Positions 50,652-57,710 of a stretch of 64,000 nucleotides of DNA are shown here, piece after piece. A program made the translations under genes and the position numbers. The DNA comes from VAXT01 sp963850415 (GTDB taxonomy: Bacteria; Actinomycetota; Thermoleophilia; Gaiellales; Gaiellaceae), in contig CAWKLE010000003.1 in NCBI GenBank assembly GCA_963850415.1, positions 806,001 through 870,000 of the forward strand, read 5' to 3'. Position 1 is the first letter of the stretch. Each line of letters opens with the position of its first letter. The notes under the pieces were generated by a model. That model was not told where the DNA came from, did no database searches, and was given only the letters and a program-made list of their open reading frames with translations.

Positions 50652-51694
50652 AGGAGCTCCCGGTAGACCGCGAGCGTGCGGCGGGCGGTCTCCGTCCAGC
50701 TGAATTGCGCCGCTCGCTTCAATCCCGCCGCGACGAGGCGCTCTCGCTCCGCAAGCGCGAGCCTGATCCCGGCTGCGATTGCCGCCGGTTCGCCCGGCTC
50801 GACGAGGACTGCAGCATCTCCGGCCACCTCGGGCACCGCCCCCGCGGCCGCGGCCACGACGGGCGTTCCCGAAGCCATCGCCTCGAGCACGGGCAGGCCG
50901 AAGCCCTCGTAGCGGGACGGGAAGACGAGGCAGGCAGCCCCGCGGTAGAGCGCCGCGAGCTCCTCGTGCTCGACGTGCCCTGCGAAGTCGACGCGCTGCT
51001 CGAGCCCGAGCCGGGTGATCCTCCGGCGCAGCTCGTCGCCGCCGCGCTTCTCGGCGCCGACCACGACGAGGTTGAGCTCGCCGTCGAGGAGCGCGAGCGC
51101 CTCGACCGCGGCCAGCGGATCCTTTCTCGGCTGGATCCCACCGACGAACAGCGCGTACGGCGGCCGCTGGGGCGCGCTGCCGTTCGGATGGAAGACGGGA
51201 TCGACACCGTTCGGCGTGACGACGATCTTGTCCTCGGGAATCCCGTACTGCTCTGCGAGGTCGTGCTTCGTGTGCTCGGAAACGGCGAGCACGCGGTCGG
51301 CGCGCCGTGCTGAGCCGGGGACGAACCTTCGGAAGAGCATGCGGTCGCGGCGGCCCATCAGCCACGGCATGCGCTCGAACGAGAGGTCGTGCACCGTGAC
51401 GACGGAGCGTCCGCGGTAGCTCGGAGGGATGACGTAGTTGAAGTGCGTCAGCGCCGGCTTCAGCCGCCTGAGGAGGCGCGGTAGCGCGTACGCCATGCGC
51501 ACCGACTGGCTCCGGGCCGGGAGCGACACTGCCTCGATGCCTTCCGGAACGAGCTCCGGGCGGCGCGTGACCGCGGCCAGCCGCTCCTGGTCCGCGAGCG
51601 GCACGAGCTCGCGGAGGAGGGCAGCGACGTACGTCTCGTCGCCGGTGCGGCGGCGTCCGAGCACGTCCGCGTCGATGACGACGAGCGGCTTCAC
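50648..51694 (-). CDS. Glycosyltransferase GT4, tandem array member
   Basis: A 348-residue GT-B enzyme. VIDADVLGRRRTGDETYVAAL, TVHDLSFERMP, TPNGVDPVF (about 155), LFVGGIQPRKDPLAAVEAL and PSRYEGFGLPVLEAMASGTPVV (about 256-277) with E-x7-E. GTG 51694 overlaps the upstream stop. The T-V-H-D-L-S-F and G-I-Q-P-R-K blocks are those of WbdB/WbpY-like mannosyl- and rhamnosyltransferases. Tandem relatives follow at 51691 and 52699. Confidence 0.88.
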   Translation of the reverse strand: MKPLVVIDADVLGRRRTGDETYVAALLRELVPLADQERLAAVTRRPELVPEGIEAVSLPARSQSVRMAYALPRLLRRLKPALTHFNYVIPPSYRGRSVVTVHDLSFERMPWLMGRRDRMLFRRFVPGSARRADRVLAVSEHTKHDLAEQYGIPEDKIVVTPNGVDPVFHPNGSAPQRPPYALFVGGIQPRKDPLAAVEALALLDGELNLVVVGAEKRGGDELRRRITRLGLEQRVDFAGHVEHEELAALYRGAACLVFPSRYEGFGLPVLEAMASGTPVVAAAAGAVPEVAGDAAVLVEPGEPAAIAAGIRLALAERERLVAAGLKRAAQFSWTETARRTLAVYRELL

Positions 51695-52686
51695 CCCGCG
51701 AGCTCGCGGTACAGGTCGACGTGCGCCTGGACGGCGCGCTCCCAGCTGTAGTCGGCCGCCCGCTGCGCGCCGACCGCCACATTCCCTGCGGCGACGGCGC
51801 GGCGTAGGCCGTCGGCGATCGAGTCCGGGTCGCGCGGATCGACCTCGAACGCGACACCGTGGGCGAACTCGCTGAACGGTGGGCCCGCAGGCGCGACGAC
51901 CGGCCGCGCGCAGGCCATCGCCTCGAGCACGGGCAGGCCGAAGCCCTCGTAGAGCGACACGTAGGCGACGGCCGCTGCGCCGCGGTAGAGGCGCGCGAGC
52001 TCCTCGTCGTCGACCCCAGTCAGCCGGTGCACCCGGTCGCCGTCCACGCTCACGCCGCCCCAGCCCTCGGCCCCCACGACGCGGAGCTCGAGGCCGTCGA
52101 GCCCGGAGCGCCGGAAGCCTTCGAGGAGCCGGGCCAGGTTCTTGCGCGGCTCGAGCGTCGAGACGGCGAGAATGTAGGCGCCGTCGGCAGCGGGCCCTTC
52201 GGCCGTGAATGGCGGCCCGACCCCGTACGGGATGACGCGGATCTTGCTCTCCGGCGCGTCGAGGAGCTGCACCAGCTCGTCGCGCGTGAACTCGGAGCCG
52301 GTGACGATGCGGTCCGCCGCGCGCACGACCTTCGGCAGCGACCTGGCGCTGTACGAGCGCGTCCAGCGGTTGAATGCGCCTGGATGCCGGAGGACGGCGG
52401 CGTCGTGGATCGTCACCACGAGCGGCACGCGCGAGCGAAACGGGGCGCGCATGGTCGGGCAGTGCAGCACCTGGACGCCGTCGCGCTGCACCGCCCGCGG
52501 GAGCGTGAAGCGGTACCAGCCCGTGTCGCGCACGACGCGCGTCGCCCTGCCGTCACCGCCCCAGTCGTACCGACGCAGCTCGAGCTCGGGATCGGCTTCG
52601 AGGCTGTCGAGGATGTTTGTCAGGTACCGCGCCGTCCCCGCCCGGGTCAGCGTCAGCGGCGAGGTGTCGAGACCCACGCGCAACAT
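51691..52686 (-). CDS. Glycosyltransferase GT4, tandem array member
   Basis: A 331-residue GT-B enzyme. LDTSPLTLTRAGTARYLTNIL, TIHDAAVLRHPGAF, IPYGVGPPF (about 150), LAVSTLEPRKNLARLLEGF (about 169-187) and VSLYEGFGLPVLEAMACARPVV (about 240-261). The N-terminal T-R-A-G-T-A-R-Y loop marks the same subfamily as its neighbours. ATG 52686 has GACACT 6 nt upstream, a near match to the -10 boxes elsewhere. Confidence 0.88.
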   Translation of the reverse strand: MLRVGLDTSPLTLTRAGTARYLTNILDSLEADPELELRRYDWGGDGRATRVVRDTGWYRFTLPRAVQRDGVQVLHCPTMRAPFRSRVPLVVTIHDAAVLRHPGAFNRWTRSYSARSLPKVVRAADRIVTGSEFTRDELVQLLDAPESKIRVIPYGVGPPFTAEGPAADGAYILAVSTLEPRKNLARLLEGFRRSGLDGLELRVVGAEGWGGVSVDGDRVHRLTGVDDEELARLYRGAAAVAYVSLYEGFGLPVLEAMACARPVVAPAGPPFSEFAHGVAFEVDPRDPDSIADGLRRAVAAGNVAVGAQRAADYSWERAVQAHVDLYRELAG

Positions 52687-52698
52687 CGCACAAGTGTC

Positions 52699-53781
52699 TC
52701 AGAGCGTTGTTCGAAATCCATGCATGTGGGCCTCGCCGCAGCCTCGCCACGTGAAGCGCTTCGCGTGCTCGAGGCCGAGCGGCACGAGGCGCTCGCGCTC
52801 GGCCAGGGCTCTTTCGATCCCCGCCGCGAGTGCCTGGGCGCTCGTCGGATCGGCGCGCACCGCCGCGTCGCCGCAGGACTCATCGAGAGATGCGTGCGAC
52901 GAGGCGACGACCGGCGTCCCGCAGCCCATCGCCTCGACGACCGGGATCCCGAAGCCCTCGAAGAGGGACGGGTACGCGACCACGCTCGCGCCGCGGTAGA
53001 GCGCCGGCAGCTGCTCGTCGGCGACGAACCCGAGCGCCGTCACGCCCTCGCCCGCGAGCTCCTGCTGCGCCCAGTGCACCGGCGCTCCGGCGACGACGAG
53101 CTCGAGTTCGGGCCGCTGAGCGCGGACGAGGGCGTGCGCCGCGGCCAGCATGGACAGGTTCTTGCGCGGCTCGAGCGTCGCCACGGCCAGGACGTACGGC
53201 CCCTCGCGCTCGGCTTTCGGCCCGTCCGGCGTGTACCGCTCGTCGACGCCCGGGTACGCGACCGCGATCCGCTCTGTCGCGACGGCGAGCGTCTCGGCGA
53301 CGTCCGCCGCGGTGAACTTCGAGATCGCGAAGATCAGGTCGCTCGTCCTCGCCGCGTTCGCATATTTACGGCCGTGCATCCGGCGGGTGAGCGGCGCCAC
53401 CCACTCCGGGTGGTGGATCGGCGAGAGGTCGTAGACGGTCGTCGTCCGCAGGCCGCTGTGCTGGGCCGGGTACATCCAGTCCGAGAAATGGAAGACGTCG
53501 AGCTTCCCCACGAGCCGCTCGACCTTCGGGAAGCCGAGCCGGCTCCACGCGGTTCTCCACGTCTGCGACGACGGCCCGACGACGATGACGCGCTGCTCGA
53601 CGGGCAGGTCCGCAACCGCTTCCCGGACACGCGGCGCCCCGCGTGGGCCGACGACGGCGAACGCCACGAGCTCGTGCTGTCCGCCGGCGGCTTCTGCCGT
53701 GCCACGCAGCATCCCGAGCAGGTAGTTGCCGATCCCGGTCCTCGGCTGGCTCAGCGGCGTGACGTCGATGACGATGCGCAT
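52699..53781 (-). CDS. Glycosyltransferase GT4, tandem array member
   Basis: A 360-residue GT-B enzyme. IDVTPLSQPRTGIGNYLLGML, VYDLSPIHHPEWV, VAYPGVDERY (about 184), LAVATLEPRKNLSMLAAA and PSLFEGFGIPVVEAMGCGTPVV (about 269-290). ATG 53781 lies 10 nt after the methyltransferase stop. The last residues (FTWRGCGEAHMHGFRTTL) complete the usual C-terminal helix. With 50648 and 51691 it forms a three-gene array of similar enzymes, as expected for making a repeating homopolymer with several linkages. Confidence 0.88.
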   Translation of the reverse strand: MRIVIDVTPLSQPRTGIGNYLLGMLRGTAEAAGGQHELVAFAVVGPRGAPRVREAVADLPVEQRVIVVGPSSQTWRTAWSRLGFPKVERLVGKLDVFHFSDWMYPAQHSGLRTTTVYDLSPIHHPEWVAPLTRRMHGRKYANAARTSDLIFAISKFTAADVAETLAVATERIAVAYPGVDERYTPDGPKAEREGPYVLAVATLEPRKNLSMLAAAHALVRAQRPELELVVAGAPVHWAQQELAGEGVTALGFVADEQLPALYRGASVVAYPSLFEGFGIPVVEAMGCGTPVVASSHASLDESCGDAAVRADPTSAQALAAGIERALAERERLVPLGLEHAKRFTWRGCGEAHMHGFRTTL

Positions 53782-53791
53782 GGCGCCGCGG

Positions 53792-54976
53792 TCAGCCCGC
53801 GACCGGCGCGACGAGCGGGCTCGAGCCCAGGTCCGAGAACCACGCGATGCCCTCGCGGACGCAGTCGACCGCGATCTCGTCGGCGTCGCCTGCCGCGTGT
53901 CGTTGGACGGCAATCTCGAGGGCGAGCTCTTCGCCGGGCGGAACCGCACGCGGGAGCGCAACGCGTGGGAGCTCGCGCCGCGATCCATCGGGGAGCGGCA
54001 CGTACGGTCCGATCGTGACTACGCCGTGCCCGAACGGCCCCGTCGGCCAGAAGGTGTCGCCCGTGTTCCGGATGCGCACGGAGAGCACGAGCTGGCGTCC
54101 GTGCTCGTCCGGCCGCCACGAGCCGTCGCCGGTGATCTCCGCCGAGAACCCCGCTCCGACGGCGCCGCCGAGCGGCTTCGATGCGATCAGGATGTTCGTC
54201 TCGGGAGCCCGCCGGCCGACGCGGTACGAGAACTGCTCGCGCATACGGCTGAACATGCCTCCGACGTCGCCGACCTCGACCAGCTCGTCGATCTCGACGA
54301 ACCGCCGGACGTCGGTGAAGCCCGCCTTGGCCACGACCTCCTCGAGGTACGCGGGGTCGAACGGCGACTCGAGCGTGCCGTACAGCTCCATCTCCTCGAC
54401 CAGCTGGCGCTCGCCCTCCGAGCCCGGCGCGGGCCGCGCGCCCTCGCGGATGTAGATCCGGCCCCCGGGCACGAGCGTTGTCAGGATCACCTCGAGCGTC
54501 GCCGTCTCGTCGTCGAAGTGGTGCATCGTGTCGTAGAGGATCGCCGCGTCGAAGCGGTCGTTCCAGGGCAGTTCGCGCACGGGCATGGCGTGAAACTCGG
54601 CGACCGGCTCGACGTTCTCGCCGATCGGCTGCTCGATCGCCGCGATCCGCTCGCGCGCGATCTCGACCATGTCCTCCGAGATGTCGATCCCGGTCACCCA
54701 GTAGCCGCACCGCGCGAGGAACTCGCTCAGCCAGCCGGGGCCGCAGCCGACGTCGAGCACCTGCGCGCGCAGGCCGAGCCCGAGCTGCTCGACGATGTGC
54801 GCGAACGTACGCAGGCAGAGCGTCAGCTCCTCGGTCGGCGGTGCGAAGAACGGCTTCGTCCGGAGCCAGAGGCGTCCGCCCTCCGTGAGGTGCTCGACGT
54901 AGGCCCTGTGGCCGGTCGCGTGATCCTGGCCGAGGCTCGGCAGCCTCCCGGGGCTCGCTTCAGGGCGCTGCGTCAA
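53792..54976 (-). CDS. Methyltransferase with C-terminal beta-sandwich module
   Basis: About 394 residues from TTG 54976 (GAGGAAG 5 nt upstream). Residues 20-270: class I methyltransferase with VLDVGCGPGWLSEFL (73-87), GIDISEDMVEIA, DAAILYDTMHHFDDE (about 143-157) and LVPGGRIYIREG. Residues about 290-388: beta-rich module with RIRNTGDTFWPTG, VPPGEE and GIAWFSDLGS, also found in the protein at 47910. It diverges from the wzm gene across 51 bp. A methyltransferase next to a Wzm/Wzt exporter could be the chain terminator recognised by Wzt; this is inference. Confidence 0.77.
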   Translation of the reverse strand: MTQRPEASPGRLPSLGQDHATGHRAYVEHLTEGGRLWLRTKPFFAPPTEELTLCLRTFAHIVEQLGLGLRAQVLDVGCGPGWLSEFLARCGYWVTGIDISEDMVEIARERIAAIEQPIGENVEPVAEFHAMPVRELPWNDRFDAAILYDTMHHFDDETATLEVILTTLVPGGRIYIREGARPAPGSEGERQLVEEMELYGTLESPFDPAYLEEVVAKAGFTDVRRFVEIDELVEVGDVGGMFSRMREQFSYRVGRRAPETNILIASKPLGGAVGAGFSAEITGDGSWRPDEHGRQLVLSVRIRNTGDTFWPTGPFGHGVVTIGPYVPLPDGSRRELPRVALPRAVPPGEELALEIAVQRHAAGDADEIAVDCVREGIAWFSDLGSSPLVAPVAG

Positions 54977-55001
54977 CGCGGCTTCCTCGCCATCGGGCCA
55001 C

Positions 55002-55007
55002 AGGATA
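55002..55007 (-). promoter_or_regulatory. -10 box TATCCT for the methyltransferase operon
   Basis: TATCCT on the minus strand, 25 nt before TTG 54976. This leaves room for a short leader with the GAGGAAG ribosome site, so this operon looks conventionally led. Confidence 0.5.
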
Positions 55008-55015
55008 TTGCGGCG

Positions 55016-55021
55016 TAGACT
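55016..55021 (+). promoter_or_regulatory. -10 box TAGACT before wzm
   Basis: TAGACT with 6 nt to the GTG at 55028; no ribosome site. Only 8 bp separate it from the opposite -10 box. Confidence 0.6.
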
Positions 55022-55027
55022 GGCCCG

Positions 55028-55822
55028 GTGGCCGTCTACACGGACATCTTCAAGTACCGCGAGCTGTTTCTGAACCTGTTTCGACGCGAGGTGCGCGTCA
55101 AGTACCGCGGCTCGGCTCTCGGGCTTGCGTGGACGCTGATCAACCCGATCATGCTCATGCTCGCATACTGGTTGATCTTCTCGGTCATCGTCCGAGCCGT
55201 CACCGTCGGCCACTACCCGCTGTTCCTGCTCACCGGCCTGGTCGTCTGGGTGTTCTTCCAGTCCGCGATCCAGATGTCGTGCTCGAGCCTGCTCGGGCAG
55301 GCGAGCCTCGTCAAGCAGGTGCGCCTGCCGCGGCAGCTGCTGCCGGTCTCGGTCGTCGCCACCAACCTCGTGACGATGCTCGTCATGCTTGCGATCGTGC
55401 TGCCGCTGAACCTGCTGGTCATCCCCGCCACGCGCACGACCTTCTGGGCCGCGCTGCCGCTCTTCATCCCGCTGACCGCGCTCGTCACGAGCTTCGCGAT
55501 CATCCTCGCCTCGGCGACGGTCATCTTCCGCGACATCGAGCACCTGATCGCGACGGTGCTCCTGCCGTGGTTCATCCTGACCCCGATCTTCTATCCCTTC
55601 GGCGCGATGCCGGGCATCTCGGACCATCCGAGGCTGGCCGACGTCCTCTACTACGGGAACCCGGTCGCGCCGATCGTCTCGGCGATCCGCGATCCGCTCT
55701 TCTTCGGCGACCTGCCGAAGATCAGCGACGTCGTCTACGCGTTCGGCGTCGCAATCGCCGCGCTGGCCGTCGCCTCGCTCCTCTTCCGCCGGATCGACGA
55801 CCAGCTCGCCGCCCAGTTGTAA
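55028..55822 (+). CDS. wzm: ABC-2 type polysaccharide export permease (Wzm)
   Basis: A 264-residue permease with six helices. FRREVRVKYRGSALGLAWTLINPI (about 19-42) is the conserved N-terminal amphipathic entry of Wzm/TagG permeases. GLVVWVFFQSAIQMSCSSLLGQASLVKQVRLPRQLLP follows, cut by a short loop, and the last helices contain FRDIEHLIATVLLPWF. It forms the membrane channel that moves a finished lipid-linked glycan across the membrane with Wzt. Its ATPase partner is not the next gene: hemE and hemH intervene. hemE starts on the last base of its stop codon (TAATG). Confidence 0.92.
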   Translation: MAVYTDIFKYRELFLNLFRREVRVKYRGSALGLAWTLINPIMLMLAYWLIFSVIVRAVTVGHYPLFLLTGLVVWVFFQSAIQMSCSSLLGQASLVKQVRLPRQLLPVSVVATNLVTMLVMLAIVLPLNLLVIPATRTTFWAALPLFIPLTALVTSFAIILASATVIFRDIEHLIATVLLPWFILTPIFYPFGAMPGISDHPRLADVLYYGNPVAPIVSAIRDPLFFGDLPKISDVVYAFGVAIAALAVASLLFRRIDDQLAAQL

Positions 55823-56841
55823 TGACCCCGCTGCTGGTCAGAGCGGCTCGCCACGAGCCCGTCGAGCGGACGCCCGTCTGGTTCATGCGCCAGGCCGGGC
55901 GCTCGCTGCCCGGCTACCGCGAGATCCGCAAGCGGCACACGCTGTTCGAGGTCTGCCGCCAGCCCGAGCTCTGCGCCGAGGTCACGCTCGAGCCGGTGCG
56001 CGTGCACGGCGTCGACGCGGCCGTGATGTTCGCGGACATCATGCTCCCGATCCTCGGGATGGGCATCGACGTCGATCTCGTCGAGGGCGTGGGGCCGGTC
56101 GTCGCGGAGCCTGTGCGGACGATGGCGGACGTGGAGCGCCTGCGCGTGCCCGACCCGGAGGAAGCCGTGCCGTTCATCCTCGAGGCCGTGCGGCTCGTGC
56201 GCGCCGCCCTCGCTCCGGAGCAGGCCCTCGTCGGTTTCTGCGGCGGCCCGTTCACGGTTGCGGGCTACCTTGTCGAGGGCAGGCCGACGCGTGAGTTCTC
56301 GGTCACGAAGCGTTGCATGTACGCCTCGCCTGACGTCTGGCACGCGCTCTGCGAGAAGCTCACGGCGACCTCGGAGGCCTACCTGCGCGCGACCGTCGAG
56401 GCGGGCGCGGATGCGGTTCAGCTCTTCGACTCGTGGGTCGGCGCGCTCTCCCGGGACGACTACGAGGAGTTCGTCGCGCCGTACTCGAAGCGAATCCTCG
56501 ACGCCGTCGATGTGCCGACGATCCACTTCGGGACCGGCACCGCGCACCTGCTCGAGACGATGGCCGCGACCGGAGGCGACGTGATCGGCCTCGACTGGCG
56601 CGTCCGGCTCGACGAGGGGTGGGAGCGGGTCGGCAGCGAGCGCGGCGTGCAGGGGAACCTCGATCCCGCGCTCCTGCTCGGGCCGTTCGAGCGGGTGGAG
56701 TCGGCGTCGATCGCGATCCTCGAGGCGGCCGGCGGACGCCCCGGCCACATCTTCAATCTCGGCCACGGCGTGCTGCCGGACACGAATCCGGCCGATCTCA
56801 AGCGCATCGTCGAGCTCGTCCACGAACGGACCGCCGCATGA
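55822..56841 (+). CDS. hemE: Uroporphyrinogen III decarboxylase
   Basis: A 339-residue enzyme. RTPVWFMRQAGRSLPGYREIR (residues about 17-37) is the family signature, with the arginines that bind the tetrapyrrole and the following aspartate region DIMLPILGMG. GFCGGPFTVAGYL and NLGHGVLPDTNPADLKRIV are also typical. It decarboxylates uroporphyrinogen III to coproporphyrinogen III in heme synthesis. It starts in TAATG overlap with wzm and overlaps hemH by ATGA, so both are in the exporter operon. Confidence 0.95.
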   Translation: MTPLLVRAARHEPVERTPVWFMRQAGRSLPGYREIRKRHTLFEVCRQPELCAEVTLEPVRVHGVDAAVMFADIMLPILGMGIDVDLVEGVGPVVAEPVRTMADVERLRVPDPEEAVPFILEAVRLVRAALAPEQALVGFCGGPFTVAGYLVEGRPTREFSVTKRCMYASPDVWHALCEKLTATSEAYLRATVEAGADAVQLFDSWVGALSRDDYEEFVAPYSKRILDAVDVPTIHFGTGTAHLLETMAATGGDVIGLDWRVRLDEGWERVGSERGVQGNLDPALLLGPFERVESASIAILEAAGGRPGHIFNLGHGVLPDTNPADLKRIVELVHERTAA

Positions 56842-57710
56842 AGCCGGCGGTCGTGCTGATGGCCTACGGGAGCCCGTCCGACCTCGCGGACATCCGTCCG
56901 TACCTCGAGGACATCCGCTCGGGCCGGCCGGTGTCCGACGAGGCGGTCGAGGAACTGACGGAGCGCTACCGGCGGATCGGCGGACGCTCGCCACTCGACG
57001 ACGTGACCGAGGGGACGCGCGCGGGGCTCGAGCGGGAGCTCGGCTTCCCGGTCTACTCCGGCATGAAGCACTGGACGCCTCGGATCAGCGAGGCAGTCGA
57101 CCTTGCCGTCGCGGGCGATGCCGACCTGATCGTCGGGCTCGTCCTCGCGCCGCACTACTCGAAGCTGTCGATCGACGGCTATCGCGAGCGGCTGGAGGAC
57201 GCGCTCGACGGACGTGTCGCATTGCGCTTCGTCGACAGCTGGCACGTGCACGAGCCGTACCTCGATGTGCTCGCCAACCGCGTGCGCGGGACCGACGCGC
57301 ACGTCGTCTTCTCGGCACACAGCCTCCCGGCCCGGATCCTCGAGATGGGAGACCCGTACCGCGACCAGCTGCTCGAGACATCGCAGCTGATCGCGGAGCG
57401 GGCGGGCCTCGACTCGTGGTCGTTCGCCTTTCAGAGCGCGAGCGCGACCGGGGAGCCGTGGCTCGGGCCGGACATCCTCGACCAGCTCGACGCTCTCCAC
57501 GCGCGAGGGGTCGAGCGGGTGCTCGTGTGCCCGATCGGGTTCGTCAGCGACCACCTGGAGATCCTGTGGGACATCGACGTCGAGGCACGGGAGCGCGCGG
57601 CCGAGCTGGGCCTCGAGCTCGATCGCATCGAGTCGCTGAACGACGACCCCGCCTTCGTGCGTGGCCTGGCGGAGCTGGTTCGCGAGACCGTTTCAGTACC
57701 CTCGACGTGA
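56838..57710 (+). CDS. hemH: Ferrochelatase (coproporphyrin ferrochelatase type)
   Basis: A 290-residue protein. VLMAYGSP (6-13), YSGMKHWTPRI (73-83), LAPHYS, FSAHSLP (158-164, with the metal-binding His161) and GFVSDHLEILWDID (234-247, with Glu241) are the ferrochelatase motifs. It is shorter than classical HemH (about 320) and has no C-terminal iron-sulfur cysteines. In Actinobacteria this family usually acts on coproporphyrin III (CpfC). Its last bases overlap the start of wzt. Confidence 0.9.
   Translation: MKPAVVLMAYGSPSDLADIRPYLEDIRSGRPVSDEAVEELTERYRRIGGRSPLDDVTEGTRAGLERELGFPVYSGMKHWTPRISEAVDLAVAGDADLIVGLVLAPHYSKLSIDGYRERLEDALDGRVALRFVDSWHVHEPYLDVLANRVRGTDAHVVFSAHSLPARILEMGDPYRDQLLETSQLIAERAGLDSWSFAFQSASATGEPWLGPDILDQLDALHARGVERVLVCPIGFVSDHLEILWDIDVEARERAAELGLELDRIESLNDDPAFVRGLAELVRETVSVPST
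57697..57702 (+). promoter_or_regulatory. Possible -10 box TACCCT before wzt
   Basis: TACCCT, inside the end of hemH, lies 7 nt before the ATG at 57710 (4 nt before GTG 57707). If used, wzt could be transcribed separately from the hem genes. Confidence 0.45.
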
